Assembly: GCA_017442585.1 (NCBI GenBank) | Contig: JAFRZM010000012.1 | Span: 1 to 32,406 of the forward strand | Direction: 5' to 3' | Length of the DNA stretch: 32,406 nucleotides | Source: Lachnospiraceae bacterium | GTDB taxonomy: Bacteria > Bacillota > Clostridia > Lachnospirales > Lachnospiraceae | In this document: piece by piece, positions 14,417 through 24,338 of the stretch | Layout of the letters: each line of letters starts with the position of its first letter | How positions within the stretch are numbered: position 1 is the first letter of the stretch | Position numbers and translations under genes: made by a program | The notes under the pieces: model-generated | The model's database searches: none | What the model was told of the DNA's origin: nothing | The model's input: the letters and a program-made list of their open reading frames with translations, nothing else

Positions 14417-16217
14417 ACAAATGTGGGAATATGTGCTTTTTCAGTCAAACGGCTATAAGTTGGCAGCACTCTTTGTTATTGTCGGTACGGTATGCGGCGC
14501 GGGATATGCGTATGTAAATAGTATCCTGTATGCGAGAATACTGGATATTCTTATTATTGAAAACTATGACAGAGCAATTTATATGGTTGTAATAATGATT
14601 GTGGCAGTGTGGATATTAATGGTTTTGGAAGCACTTTCTAAGATTGTGGTAGATACATGGATGGATTCGAGCGATTATGAAACAAAAAAACGTACTGCTA
14701 AAAAAGTTTTTACTATGCAATATGAAAAAGTGGAACGTGAAGAAACTTTAAGTGCTTTACGAAAGGTAAGAATGGGAGAGCTTTCTGAAGGAGGAATAGC
14801 AGTTCAACTTGATGCTATATATTCGTTTTTTACTTATATTGTAAAGACTGTTTTTTCCACGGCATTTTTGGTTACGTTAATTATAAAAGCTTCGTTCGGC
14901 GGAAATGTAAATGTATTAAAAATATTGATTTTAACATTGCTTTTGGCAGGATTCATGGCATTAATAGCTTATCTTTCTGTAGTTATAGCATGGAAACTTG
15001 GAGAAAAAGGAAATGAGATGAGCGAGAAAAACGTTCGCGGTAACAGTGAGTTTAACTATCTTACAAGCTTTATGTTTTCTGATGCGGCGGCGCTTAACAT
15101 AAGATTATATGACTGCAGTGATTATATAATTAAGAAGTGTAAGCTTATAATAGATTCAATGAAAATATGGATTGAATATGGCAGGTATAAAGGAATACGT
15201 AACGGAATACTTGGTATTATAATGCAACTACTGGCAGCCTATATTTATATATATATGGCAGTTGTGGCTCTTGGTGGTATTGTAACAACAGGTGAAGTGC
15301 TTATGTATGCAGGGGCCGCGATAACTATGGTTGCATCAATTCAAGGAATGCTCGGATTATACAATTCCATAGTGTTTAGAAATAAATTCCTTAAGACATA
15401 CGAAGAATTTATAGAAGATGAGAACATGAGTTACGACGGCACGCTTCCGATAGAAAAACGCGATGATAATAGATACGAGCTTGCATTTAAGGGCGTATCG
15501 TTTAAGTATCCCGGATGCGACGAGTATATTTTGAAAAATGTGTCCATAAAGTTTAATATTGGAGAGAGAATAGCACTCGTGGGGCTTAACGGAGCCGGAA
15601 AAACTACGCTTATCAAACTTTTAATGCGTTTTTATGAGCCAACTGAAGGAGAGATAACTTTAAATGGTATAGATATCAGAAAGTATGATTATAACGAGTA
15701 TGTAAGTATTTTTGCCCCGGTATTCCAGGACTTTGCACTATTTGATTTCCCAATAGATGAAAATATTGCCGGATCGATTGATGTTAATGAGGTAAGACTT
15801 AAGAGGGCGATAAAAGATGCACAGATAGAAGATGTAATAGAAAAACTTCCCGATAAAGTACATACGAGACTTGGACATCATAACGGAGAAGGAACCGGAC
15901 TTTCCGGTGGAGAAAAGCAAAAGGTTGCCATAGCCCGAGCACTTTATAAGGATGCGCCGTTTGTTATCATAGATGAGCCTACGGCGGCGCTTGATCCTGT
16001 TGCGGAAGCAGAGGTCTACGAGAATTTTGATAAGCTTGTCGGAAATAAGACATCAATCTATATCTCCCATAGAATGAGCAGTTGTAAATTCTGCGACAGA
16101 ATCGTAGTTTTAGACGGAGGTAAAATCGCCGAGGAAGGTAATCATAAGGAGTTACTCGCACAAGACGGAATCTATGCAAAGTTATATAATACACAGGCAG
16201 AGTATTATACAGCATAA
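14406..16217 (+). CDS. ABC exporter half-transporter, second subunit
   Basis: Partner of the preceding gene, 603 residues from the ATG at 14406. AGGAGGG at 14391-14397 supports this start; a longer frame reaching 14307 would run far into the upstream gene. About six membrane helices lie in residues 15-340. The ATPase domain has Walker A GLNGAGKTT (393-401), Q-loop PVFQDFALF, signature LSGGEKQ, Walker B FVIIDEPTAALD and H-loop YISHRM. Catalytic residues look intact in both subunits, so neither ATP site is obviously degenerate, unlike many heterodimeric exporters. A strong hairpin terminator follows 13 bp after the stop. Confidence 0.92.
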   Translation: MSLKQMWEYVLFQSNGYKLAALFVIVGTVCGAGYAYVNSILYARILDILIIENYDRAIYMVVIMIVAVWILMVLEALSKIVVDTWMDSSDYETKKRTAKKVFTMQYEKVEREETLSALRKVRMGELSEGGIAVQLDAIYSFFTYIVKTVFSTAFLVTLIIKASFGGNVNVLKILILTLLLAGFMALIAYLSVVIAWKLGEKGNEMSEKNVRGNSEFNYLTSFMFSDAAALNIRLYDCSDYIIKKCKLIIDSMKIWIEYGRYKGIRNGILGIIMQLLAAYIYIYMAVVALGGIVTTGEVLMYAGAAITMVASIQGMLGLYNSIVFRNKFLKTYEEFIEDENMSYDGTLPIEKRDDNRYELAFKGVSFKYPGCDEYILKNVSIKFNIGERIALVGLNGAGKTTLIKLLMRFYEPTEGEITLNGIDIRKYDYNEYVSIFAPVFQDFALFDFPIDENIAGSIDVNEVRLKRAIKDAQIEDVIEKLPDKVHTRLGHHNGEGTGLSGGEKQKVAIARALYKDAPFVIIDEPTAALDPVAEAEVYENFDKLVGNKTSIYISHRMSSCKFCDRIVVLDGGKIAEEGNHKELLAQDGIYAKLYNTQAEYYTA

Positions 16218-16230
16218 AACCAGATGCGAA

Positions 16231-16266
16231 ATAGAAAAAGCCGCAGGAAACTGCGGCTTTTTCTAT
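16231..16266. terminator. Strong hairpin terminator of the exporter operon
   Basis: A 16-bp perfect stem (16231-16246 with 16251-16266) has a GAAA tetraloop, with A-run and T-run arms that could stop transcription from either side. Confidence 0.88.
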
Positions 16267-16322
16267 GCCTATTTGCAGAGAAAAAAGCTTCCGGAAAAAG
16301 ATAAAAATATTATTATAAATGC

Positions 16323-16350
16323 TAATGTCACTCATTTAAAATTCCGAAAT
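16323..16350 (+). promoter_or_regulatory. Candidate sigma-28 (flagellar) promoter of the flagellin gene
   Basis: TAAT (16323-16326), 16 bp, then TCCGAAAT (16343-16350), close to the flagellar consensus TAAA-N15-GCCGATAT. It lies about 50 bp before the flagellin start. Match is by eye. Confidence 0.4.
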
Positions 16351-16398
16351 ATGATATGTACTATAGTAGTGTGCATGAGCTCCATGGAGGGAAGACTT

Positions 16399-19257
16399 AT
16401 GATGATTGTACAGCATAACATGGTCGCGATGTTTGCACAGAATAACCTTAAGATTACGAACAGCAAGCAAGCGAAGAATATGGAGAAGCTTTCTTCTGGA
16501 TACCGGATCAATCGCTCTGCGGATGATGCGGCAGGTCTTAAGATATCCGAAAAAATGCGTTCGCAGATACGCGGTCTTGACAGGGCCGGTGAAAATATAG
16601 AAGACGGTATAAGTTTTATTCAGACCGGTGAAGGTGCGTTAGGTGAAGTACATTCTATGCTTCACCGTATTCGTGTGCTTGCGGTTCAGGCAAGTAACGA
16701 TACGAATAACATAGAAGACAGAGAAGCAATAGACCAGGAAGTTCAGCAGATTAAGCGTGAAATGAACCGTGTCTACAGAACGACTGAGTTTAATAAGATG
16801 AATATCTTTAAGGCACCTGATTCAATAGAGCCTGAAATCGACGGCGAGCCTAATGATGTCGAGTTCTTTAACGCGGCAGACGGTGTTAAAACTGCAGGTG
16901 TTATAGTTAACGGAAAGCGTTATACATACGGTGAAATCGGTGTATCGTATGAGCTTTTACCTGAAGAGGATTTTTACAGAACGATAACAGACCCTGATAA
17001 CCCGGACGAACTAATAAGATTCCATCTTAAAGCAGGAGAAACACCTGATAAACTTCGTCGTATCTATGAGATTAAGATAGATGAGGAAGGCGTCCTTATT
17101 AACGATTTGTATGCCGGAAAATGGAATGACGGCAGTATTAAAAAGAGCGGAGATTATTATACAGTTAATTTCCACGGAATGGATCTTTCATTTGAAGCGG
17201 ATGATGAGGTTTTGGAAGCCTTTAAAAAGAACGATGAAGTACTTTGTACGTTTGAATCATTTCTTTCCGGTGGAGTAAGTAATAACAGCGCTGTTTCTTC
17301 GACAAGAGATACCATGATTTTAAACGTAACCAACAGTAATAAAGATACTATTGAAAACTTTGCGTATCAAATCAAGGCAGATAACACCGGTGTGGCATTG
17401 GTACAGACTACAGGTAATGATGGAATAACCCATTCAAAAACAAATTGGGGTGATTTTACCAATACAGACAGCGGTGAAGAGTCCTATCCGATATCTGATT
17501 GGGGTGTTACATTTGAAGGCAATAACCCTGTGACATTAAACAGCGAGGCAACATATAAATATACAGATTCCGGAACTGCCGGATATTATACCAATAATAT
17601 GTCTTTCAAGTTCAATTTCAACGAAAATGAAGTTTCGAGAGACCAGGCAATAAGTGCCCTTACGCAAAATCTTTCCGGAAGTTCCGTAAGTTCACCGATA
17701 GCAAGTGTTACGGTAAACGATGGAGTGACGCTTACAAGTTATTCTACATCCGCCTTATCAAACTTCCATTTCCAGCGTGATAAGTTATTACGTGACTTTG
17801 GAAGTTCAGGTTCAAGTGCGGCCATGAACGTAACTGTAGAGCGTACGCTTGTTAATAACGGAGCCGTAACAGATCATGAATTGAGAAAAGAATTGACGCA
17901 GGCTTATGTTAAGCGTACCGATACTTATCGTGAAAAAACAACCGAAGTTGCAGGTGAGGTGACGGGAAAGGTATTTTATGTTAACGGCATTGAGTACGAT
18001 GAAGATTTTGTCACAGCAAACTATAGGGTTGGTGATTTGGAAGAATATCATACCGAAACATGGGGAGCAACCACGGATAAGACGACATATCACTTGGATA
18101 ACGGTACTTACGGTGTGGGCGATGCATCGATTGCAAAGTCAACAACGACAGGTTCGATAATAAGTGATGTTAATATATATGATGAAAACGATAATGTTGT
18201 CGGAAGAGCATATATAAGCCGTAGCACGACAAAAACGGTTACCGATGAGCGTATTGCATCAAATTACGATACTGATGCATACGGAAGAAAGAAAGCATAT
18301 GTGCAAAACGGCGGATCATATACATATGTATCAGATCCTTCAAGATATATAATGAGTTCGGGTGACGGATTGCCGCTTGATACAAGTGGAAATAAATACA
18401 GCGAACTTACAGATTTAAGTGCTTTGGCAGGTACGCAGCGATATGTAGAGACAGGTGCGGCATGGATTGCAACCGATACATACGATCTTGATTATTATAC
18501 ATATTCAGGTAAAAACTCTGCAGGCACTGAGATCTTGAGTAAGAGTACAGGTACACCTCAATTCTTGAATGTAGGAACAAGTGGTGTAACTTCAATAGGT
18601 ATTCATGACGAGAATGGTGTATTGCATACATACAAGACCGAGAATCATAGTGATGTATTAAATACTACAATATCCTCGAACGATTCATACGGTATAAACT
18701 TTGGCCTGAACTACACTACGGGTATCGGGAATCGTTCAAATACGATAACTGTAACACCAAGCACAGTTGCTACAAGAACGTTTACTAAGGCTGCAAAATC
18801 TGCCGGAACAGCTTCTGATACAAAGCTTAATACCGAGATAATAAAGCCGGTCTACCCTGATAAGTTAATACATATTCAGGCAGGTGCCAATGTATATCAG
18901 AGTATAGATATTACATATCCTGTTCTTTCGAATTCGATAGTTGGTATATCCGGTGCAAAGACGACTACATATGATACAAGTCAGGCGACTATAGCGATGG
19001 CAGATACTGCTATAAACTTTATTTCCGAGGTAAGAAGTAAGCTCGGTGCATATCAAAACCGTTTGGAGCATGCGTATAACATAGCGAAGAATGTTGAAGA
19101 GAATACTCAGGCAGCAGAATCCATAATACGAGATACGGATATGGCAAAAGAAATGATGGACTTCGCAAAGAATAATATTTTGGAACAGGCAGGAACTGCA
19201 ATGGTTGCAAATGCAAATCAGCAGACGCAGGGAGTGCTTAATCTCCTCAGGGGCTAA
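16399..19257 (+). CDS. fliC: Giant flagellin
   Basis: Filament subunit, about 952 residues against roughly 270-500 for most flagellins. The N-terminal D0/D1 region is canonical ([15 protein letters not shown], then [25 protein letters not shown] and [13 protein letters not shown], to about residue 140). The C-terminal about 97 residues are canonical ([22 protein letters not shown] ... [17 protein letters not shown]). Between them lie about 700 Thr/Ser/Asn/Tyr-rich, beta-like residues, presumably surface-exposed D2/D3 domains. No HExxH motif is present, so it is not a flagellinolysin. GGAGGG (16386-16391) fits the ATG at 16399 or the one at 16402; earlier in-frame starts lie in the terminator and are rejected. 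No chaperone or cap genes adjoin it. Confidence 0.93.
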   Translation: MMIVQHNMVAMFAQNNLKITNSKQAKNMEKLSSGYRINRSADDAAGLKISEKMRSQIRGLDRAGENIEDGISFIQTGEGALGEVHSMLHRIRVLAVQASNDTNNIEDREAIDQEVQQIKREMNRVYRTTEFNKMNIFKAPDSIEPEIDGEPNDVEFFNAADGVKTAGVIVNGKRYTYGEIGVSYELLPEEDFYRTITDPDNPDELIRFHLKAGETPDKLRRIYEIKIDEEGVLINDLYAGKWNDGSIKKSGDYYTVNFHGMDLSFEADDEVLEAFKKNDEVLCTFESFLSGGVSNNSAVSSTRDTMILNVTNSNKDTIENFAYQIKADNTGVALVQTTGNDGITHSKTNWGDFTNTDSGEESYPISDWGVTFEGNNPVTLNSEATYKYTDSGTAGYYTNNMSFKFNFNENEVSRDQAISALTQNLSGSSVSSPIASVTVNDGVTLTSYSTSALSNFHFQRDKLLRDFGSSGSSAAMNVTVERTLVNNGAVTDHELRKELTQAYVKRTDTYREKTTEVAGEVTGKVFYVNGIEYDEDFVTANYRVGDLEEYHTETWGATTDKTTYHLDNGTYGVGDASIAKSTTTGSIISDVNIYDENDNVVGRAYISRSTTKTVTDERIASNYDTDAYGRKKAYVQNGGSYTYVSDPSRYIMSSGDGLPLDTSGNKYSELTDLSALAGTQRYVETGAAWIATDTYDLDYYTYSGKNSAGTEILSKSTGTPQFLNVGTSGVTSIGIHDENGVLHTYKTENHSDVLNTTISSNDSYGINFGLNYTTGIGNRSNTITVTPSTVATRTFTKAAKSAGTASDTKLNTEIIKPVYPDKLIHIQAGANVYQSIDITYPVLSNSIVGISGAKTTTYDTSQATIAMADTAINFISEVRSKLGAYQNRLEHAYNIAKNVEENTQAAESIIRDTDMAKEMMDFAKNNILEQAGTAMVANANQQTQGVLNLLRG

Positions 19258-19261
19258 TAGA

Positions 19262-20167
19262 ATGAAGATTACTAAGAAATTACTGGCAATATTAATATTG
19301 AGTATTATGGTATTCGTTACTGCATGCGGAAACGGTGACGGAATCCTAAGCATTGATGATATAGAAAGTGCCTTTTCAAGTTCCGGAAATGCCGATAAAA
19401 CTAATAATAAATCAGCTGATAATGCAAAAAACGGTGAAAAGGACTATACGGAAGGCGATTACGATAAGAAAGATGTCGAAGATTCAATATGTTATATAGC
19501 AACAAAGTATTTAAGTAAAGATGAGATTAAAACTAACGGCTATGTGATCTGTATCGATGCCGGACATCAAAAGCATGCGAATACCGAGCGCGAGCCTATA
19601 GGCCCGGGAGCGTCTGAAACTAAGCCTAAGGTGGCAGCAGGTACTCATGGAGTTGTAAGCGGACTTAATGAATATGAGCTTACTCTAATGGTTGCACTTA
19701 AACTTCAGGCGGAGCTTGAAAATCGTGGATACACCGTGATAATGGTAAGGACGACGCATGATGTTAATATCAGTAATTCTAAAAGAGCGGCAATAGCAAA
19801 TAATGCCGGAGCAGATGCTTTTATAAGAATTCATGCGAACGGATTAGACAGCGCTTCCGCACATGGTGCAATGACAATATGTCAGACCAAGAACAATCCT
19901 TATAATGCAAGCTTACATGATAAAAGCTATAGTCTTTCCAAGAACGTACTCGATTATCTTGTTGATTCAACAGGATGCAGACGCGAGCGCGTCTGGGAGA
20001 CAGATACAATGTGCGGTATAAACTGGTGCCAGGTCCCTGTGACAATTGTGGAAATGGGATACATGACAAATCCTGATGAAGATGCTAAAATGGCTACTGA
20101 GGATTATCAGGACTTGATTGTACAGGGAATAGCAAACGGATTGGATGCATATTTCGGAATCAGGTAA
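19262..20167 (+). CDS. Lipoprotein N-acetylmuramoyl-L-alanine amidase (Amidase_3)
   Basis: Peptidoglycan amidase, 301 residues, cleaving between MurNAc and L-alanine. The start at 19262, 4 bp after the flagellin stop, gives a lipoprotein signal ([22 protein letters not shown] with lipobox VTAC). A longer frame would begin inside flagellin. An acidic, low-complexity tether of about 70 residues follows. The catalytic domain shows the zinc ligands in IDAGHQ, a GLNEYELTL glutamate and IRIHAN, and the catalytic glutamate in VEMGYMTN. No SH3 or SPOR domain. The very short gap and lack of a terminator suggest co-transcription with flagellin. Confidence 0.9.
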   Translation: MKITKKLLAILILSIMVFVTACGNGDGILSIDDIESAFSSSGNADKTNNKSADNAKNGEKDYTEGDYDKKDVEDSICYIATKYLSKDEIKTNGYVICIDAGHQKHANTEREPIGPGASETKPKVAAGTHGVVSGLNEYELTLMVALKLQAELENRGYTVIMVRTTHDVNISNSKRAAIANNAGADAFIRIHANGLDSASAHGAMTICQTKNNPYNASLHDKSYSLSKNVLDYLVDSTGCRRERVWETDTMCGINWCQVPVTIVEMGYMTNPDEDAKMATEDYQDLIVQGIANGLDAYFGIR

Positions 20168-20196
20168 TCAAATTAAATTTAAGACAGGAATAATAT

Positions 20197-21138
20197 ATGC
20201 TTGAGAACTTTAACGTAGCGGCAACGGCGGTTGTTCCATTTATAGTATATGTTCTTTTGGGAGCAATTGCCAAAAGAAGAAAGATAGTATCGGAAGAATA
20301 TCTTAAAGAACTAAACGGAATAGTATTTAAGGTTTTCTTTCCGTTCATCATGTTTGCAAATCTTTATGATGTGGATTTTAATACCTTTAACGGTGGAAGT
20401 TATGTGCTTGTCACAATGGTGGCAACACTTATATTACTCATATTGTTATTGGTATTTGTTCCAATCTTTGTAAAAGAGAATTCCCGTCGCGGAGTTATAA
20501 TTCAGGCGATTTTACGCAGTAATTCGGTTCTTTACGCAATTCCGCTTGTTGAAAGTGTATTTGGTGATGAAGGAGCATTAAAAGCAAGTATTTTGGTGGC
20601 TTTTATAGTGCCGTTCTATAACGTATGTTGCGTTGCAATATTAGAGTATTACAGGGGTGGAAAGGTTAAGCCTCTTGTTATAATTAAGAATATTTTTAAA
20701 AACCCGATAATAATCGGTGCAATTTGCGGTATGATATTTAATATTTTACCGATTACAATGCCACATGCACTTGTAAAGCCGATAGATCAGCTATCCGCGA
20801 TGGCAACACCGTTATCGCTTTTTGTACTCGGCGGAACGCTTCATATAGCAAGTATAAGAAAGAATGCTTTACCGCTTGCTATAGGAACAACGTTAAAACT
20901 TGTTATCATTCCAAGCATAATGATGTTTGTTATGTATAATTTCGGCATTAAGGATGCGGAGCTTTTCGCTGCATTTTCTGCTTTTGCGACTCCGGTTGCA
21001 GTATCGTCTTATCCTATGGCTCAGAGTATGGGCGGAGATGGCGATCTGGCAGGGGAGTTTGTGGCGGTTACGACAATTCTTTCAATAGGAACGATATTTA
21101 TCTGGATAGTTGTATTAAAAACGATTGGAATGATATAG
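20197..21138 (+). CDS. AEC-family (auxin efflux carrier-like) membrane transporter
   Basis: Polytopic transporter of 313 residues in the AEC family (bacterial members move small carboxylates such as malate or malonate). About ten hydrophobic segments fall in two halves of five separated by a cytoplasmic stretch. Typical features are VFFPFIMFANL in helix 2, AILRSNSVLYAIPL in helix 4-5 and the C-terminal SYPMAQSMGGDGDLAGEFV. AGGAA lies 6 bp before the ATG. It follows the amidase by 29 bp without a terminator. Substrate cannot be read from sequence. Confidence 0.87.
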   Translation: MLENFNVAATAVVPFIVYVLLGAIAKRRKIVSEEYLKELNGIVFKVFFPFIMFANLYDVDFNTFNGGSYVLVTMVATLILLILLLVFVPIFVKENSRRGVIIQAILRSNSVLYAIPLVESVFGDEGALKASILVAFIVPFYNVCCVAILEYYRGGKVKPLVIIKNIFKNPIIIGAICGMIFNILPITMPHALVKPIDQLSAMATPLSLFVLGGTLHIASIRKNALPLAIGTTLKLVIIPSIMMFVMYNFGIKDAELFAAFSAFATPVAVSSYPMAQSMGGDGDLAGEFVAVTTILSIGTIFIWIVVLKTIGMI

Positions 21139-21155
21139 TTTTAGGTTCTTTTTCC

Positions 21156-21184
21156 TTGCGTTATTAAATTAAAAATAGTATAAT
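21156..21184 (+). promoter_or_regulatory. Promoter of tRNA-Leu(CAG)
   Basis: TTGCGT (21156-21161), a 17-bp spacer, TATAAT (21179-21184), with the tRNA starting at 21209. Confidence 0.75.
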
Positions 21185-21208
21185 CTTTCTTGTGCGAATC
21201 ACAAGTGA

Positions 21209-21292
21209 GCGGAAGTGGCGGAATTGGCAGACGCGCAGGCTTCAGGTGCCTGTGGTAGCAATATCGTGTGGGTTCAAGTCCCATCTTCCGCA
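21209..21292 (+). tRNA. tRNA-Leu (anticodon CAG)
   Basis: 84 nt, class II. Acceptor GCGGAAG (21209-21215) pairs with CTTCCGC (21285-21291), discriminator A 21292, no encoded CCA. Anticodon stem CAGGC/GCCTG with loop TTCAGGT gives CAG at 21243-21245. Its last 28 nt equal those of tRNA-Leu(AAG), so it is a second possible target for the same integrase. No terminator follows before rho. Confidence 0.95.
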
Positions 21293-21393
21293 GTTGATCT
21301 TTAAATGATACTTTTTAAAGAGTAGTCGTTTCATAAATCATTTCGGTAACGATCCCTGAGATTGAGAGAAGATAATATCAAAGGAGGAACAAC

Positions 21394-22938
21394 ATGGGAA
21401 TGCGAGAAAAATACGAGAGTTTATCAAAAGGTGCACTCAAAGATTTAGCTGAATACCGTGGAATAGATACAACAGGAATGCTTAAGAAAGATCTTGTTGA
21501 AGCAATGGTTGAACTTGATGAAAGAGAAGCAGCAAAAGGTGCCGCAGCAGAAGAGAAGGCTAAAGAAGAAGCAACAAAGAAGGTAAAGACTGTATCAAGA
21601 GCTTCAAAGGAAGTTACTGAAGATAAGCCGGTTAAGTCTGCACCTCGTAACGAAGAGTCGGAAGAGAATGCAAAGATTACACCGGGAAGATACGAGCCTC
21701 CTAGAAAGCCGGGACAGGTAAAGCTTACAGAAGATGAGAAGCAGTTTGATGTAAGAATCAGAGCTTCAATACCGGATGAGACTATAGCTATGGATAGCGG
21801 CGAGCTTGTAGCGGGTATCTTAGAAGTAACGGATAACGGATACGGATTTATCAGAAGTGCAAACTTCCTTCCGGGTGAAGATGATGTATATGTTGCAACA
21901 GGCATGATAAGAAAGTATCACCTTAAGACGGGTGATTATTTGAAGGGAAGCAAGAAAGCCAGGGAAAAGGACGAGAACGATAATTACAAAGAAAAGTTCA
22001 GTGCTTTATTGTATGTGATTTCTGTCAATGGTGAGGCACCGGAGAGAGCAACTACGCGTCGCCCGTTTGAAGATCTTACACCTATATTCCCTCAGGAGCG
22101 AATTCACCTTGAGTATCCGGGATGTACGATAGCGCAGCGAATCGTTGATATCATTGCTCCTATAGGTAAGGGACAGCGTGGTATGATCGTTTCACCGCCT
22201 AAAGCGGGTAAGACAACTCTTTTAAAGCAGGTGGCAACATCTGTATTAAAGAATAATCCGGAAATGCATTTGATTATATTGCTTATAGACGAACGTCCGG
22301 AGGAAGTTACGGATATAAGAGAGGCAATATGTGGACCGCAGGTTGAGGTAATTTATTCAACGTTTGATGAACTTCCGGATCATCATAAACGTGTTGCGGA
22401 AATGGTACTTGAGCGTGGCAAGAGACTTGTAGAGCATGGACAGGATGTTATAGTACTTCTTGATTCTATTACAAGACTTGCAAGAGCATATAATCTTACG
22501 GTTCCGCCGAGTGGCAGAACATTAACCGGTGGTCTTGATCCTGCAGCGCTTCATATGCCTAAGAAGTTCTTCGGTGCCGCAAGAAAGATGAGAGAAGGCG
22601 GAAGCCTTACGGTTCTTGCAACTGCACTCGTTGATACGGGTTCTAAGATGGATGATGTTGTATTCGAAGAGTTCAAGGGTACAGGTAACATGGAACTTGT
22701 ACTTGACAGAAAGTTACAGGAGAAGAGAATCTTCCCTGCAGTTGATATTGTTAAATCCGGTACAAGAAGAGACGATCTCTTACTTTCTGCTGATGAGCAG
22801 CAGGCAATGGAAATTGCACGTCGCGGACTTAACGGTGCCAAACCTGAACTTGCGACAGAGACACTCCTTCGTATGTTCCAGGGAACAAGAACCAATAGAG
22901 ACTTAGTTTCGGAAATCAACAGGAAACGTATATTATAG
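21394..22938 (+). CDS. rho: Transcription termination factor Rho
   Basis: ATP-dependent RNA helicase that ends transcription. 514 residues, longer than the about 420 of E. coli Rho. The Rho_N helical module (about 1-45, LSKGALKDLAEYRGID) is followed by a charged insertion (about 45-120) before the RNA-binding cold-shock-like domain (GILEVTDNGYGFIRS, DDVYVATGMIRKYHL). The ATPase domain has SPPKAGKT (267-274), LIDERPEEVTD, VIVLLDSITRLARAYN and the Q-loop/R-loop region. AAAGGAGG lies 6 bp before the ATG. A tRNA-Leu gene lies just upstream with no terminator or clear promoter in the 100-bp gap. Confidence 0.97.
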   Translation: MGMREKYESLSKGALKDLAEYRGIDTTGMLKKDLVEAMVELDEREAAKGAAAEEKAKEEATKKVKTVSRASKEVTEDKPVKSAPRNEESEENAKITPGRYEPPRKPGQVKLTEDEKQFDVRIRASIPDETIAMDSGELVAGILEVTDNGYGFIRSANFLPGEDDVYVATGMIRKYHLKTGDYLKGSKKAREKDENDNYKEKFSALLYVISVNGEAPERATTRRPFEDLTPIFPQERIHLEYPGCTIAQRIVDIIAPIGKGQRGMIVSPPKAGKTTLLKQVATSVLKNNPEMHLIILLIDERPEEVTDIREAICGPQVEVIYSTFDELPDHHKRVAEMVLERGKRLVEHGQDVIVLLDSITRLARAYNLTVPPSGRTLTGGLDPAALHMPKKFFGAARKMREGGSLTVLATALVDTGSKMDDVVFEEFKGTGNMELVLDRKLQEKRIFPAVDIVKSGTRRDDLLLSADEQQAMEIARRGLNGAKPELATETLLRMFQGTRTNRDLVSEINRKRIL

Positions 22939-22941
22939 TTT

Positions 22942-22970
22942 TTAAGGGGGCAATTACTATTGCCCCTTAA
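22942..22970 (+). terminator. Hairpin downstream of rho
   Basis: TTAAGGGGGCAAT (22942-22954) pairs with ATTGCCCCTTAA with one bulge. The T-tail is weak, so read-through into the MFS gene is likely. Confidence 0.5.
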
Positions 22971-22985
22971 TTTCAAGGTGGAATT

Positions 22986-24203
22986 ATGGATATCAAGCCA
23001 ACAATTAAATTCAGTCTGTTACAAGGCATTTTTTGGATGACGTTCAGCCCGATTTTTGCATATGCCAGTGTATATCTTCTTGATAAGGGACTTACAAACT
23101 CAAAAGTGGGGGTTGTTCTCGGAGCGGGAAGCATAATAACGGTAATGGTGCAGCCTGTTATGGGAGGTTTGGCCGATAGAGCCAGGGGACTTATCCTTCA
23201 TAAAATGATTATAGCACTATCGATTCTGGAACTTATACTTTGTGCCATACTGTTATTAGTTCCGGGTAAGATTATTGTGGTGTCGGTGGTATATACCCTT
23301 ATAATAGCTTTTTCCTCAGTAATAACGCCGCTTACATATTCAATCGGTATATATTTCATGGATAGGGGTATTCCTATAAATTTCGGAGTGTGCCGCGGAA
23401 TCGGGTCTATAGCATATGCCATAATTTCTGCAGTGATTGGAGTACTGCTTACGCATCTTGATGTGAGCGTTATCATTATGGTTACAATGATGATATATGT
23501 TTTGTTAATCATTTCTGTGATGTGCTTCCATTTTGAAGGAATTGACGAAAAAGATAAGAGAACGAATCTGCCTTTAAAAGACAAGGGCAAATCGGCAAAT
23601 GAAGCCCCGGATTCGCTTGTATCTTTTATAGCTTCACATAGAAGATATTTAATAGTGTTATTTGGTAATGCAATTGCTTTTATAAGCCATAATATTGTGG
23701 GAAATTATACATTTCAGATTTTGCAGTACCACGGATACGGAAGTGTTGAAATGGGAAGAGCGGTATTTATATCGGCAGCGTGTGAATTACCGATGTTATT
23801 CGCTTTTTCCTTTATAATTAAAAGAATAAAGTCGGGAACGCTTTATAAGGTTGCACTGTTTTTCATGTTTGTAAAAACAATGTGCTTATATGAGGCACAC
23901 GGTCTTTTGATGATTTATATTGCGATGAGTTTGTCGCTTCTTGGATACGGACTCTTTGCGGCTGCCGGAGTTTATTATGTAAACGATACTATTGAGAATA
24001 GAAATCAGGTTCGCGGTCAGGCGCTTATGACAACGACGACTTCAGTGGGTTCTGTTATAGGAAGTTTTGCCGGAGGAATTATAATAGATAAGTGCGGCGT
24101 GCCGATGATGCTTTTAATATCAAGTATTATGGCATTTATAGGTGCCGTTGTTGTAATTTTCTCCGCAGAAAAAGGAAAAACAAGCGAAGTAAAAACGGCG
24201 TAA
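22986..24203 (+). CDS. MFS transporter (LacY/nucleoside-symporter-like)
   Basis: Major facilitator protein, 405 residues, about twelve membrane helices. The helix 2-3 loop carries GGLADRARGLILHK, a variant of the MFS signature G-x-x-x-D-R. The central cytoplasmic loop is charged (FEGIDEKDKRTNLPLKDKGKSANE). The overall pattern (F-W-M-T-F-S-P at helix 1, GYGLFAAAGVYYVND in the second half) is that of the MFS_1-like group, whose members take up sugars or nucleosides; the substrate here is unknown. AAGGTGGA precedes the ATG. Sits between rho and rpmE, which has its own promoter. Confidence 0.87.
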   Translation: MDIKPTIKFSLLQGIFWMTFSPIFAYASVYLLDKGLTNSKVGVVLGAGSIITVMVQPVMGGLADRARGLILHKMIIALSILELILCAILLLVPGKIIVVSVVYTLIIAFSSVITPLTYSIGIYFMDRGIPINFGVCRGIGSIAYAIISAVIGVLLTHLDVSVIIMVTMMIYVLLIISVMCFHFEGIDEKDKRTNLPLKDKGKSANEAPDSLVSFIASHRRYLIVLFGNAIAFISHNIVGNYTFQILQYHGYGSVEMGRAVFISAACELPMLFAFSFIIKRIKSGTLYKVALFFMFVKTMCLYEAHGLLMIYIAMSLSLLGYGLFAAAGVYYVNDTIENRNQVRGQALMTTTTSVGSVIGSFAGGIIIDKCGVPMMLLISSIMAFIGAVVVIFSAEKGKTSEVKTA

Positions 24204-24232
24204 GTTTAAGCAGAAAAGTATTGAAAAATCAC

Positions 24233-24261
24233 TTGCATACTGTTTTTAAGTATGTTATACT
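24233..24261 (+). promoter_or_regulatory. Promoter of rpmE
   Basis: TTGCAT (24233-24238), a 17-bp spacer, TATACT (24256-24261), preceded by TGT as an extended -10. Strong by inspection. Confidence 0.8.
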
Positions 24262-24267
24262 AATAAA

Positions 24268-24338
24268 GCTGTTTGCGGAAGCAGACACGTTCGGGATGAA
24301 ATTATTAATTATAAGATATATAGTGAGAGGTGAAAATC
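24268..24338 (+). promoter_or_regulatory. Possible ribosomal-protein leader upstream of rpmE
   Basis: The roughly 70-nt leader contains a hairpin GTTTGC-GGAA-GCAGAC (about 24272-24287). Ribosomal-protein leaders for L31 are known in Firmicutes; whether this one matches that family was not tested. Confidence 0.3.

Noticed and set aside
16174-16398. N-terminal extension of flagellin from an upstream in-frame start
   Set aside because: It would run through the strong terminator at 16231-16266 and precede the canonical flagellin N-terminus; GGAGGG at 16386 supports a start at 16399.
16399-19257. Flagellinolysin (protease-bearing flagellin)
   Set aside because: The large insertion contains no HExxH motif.
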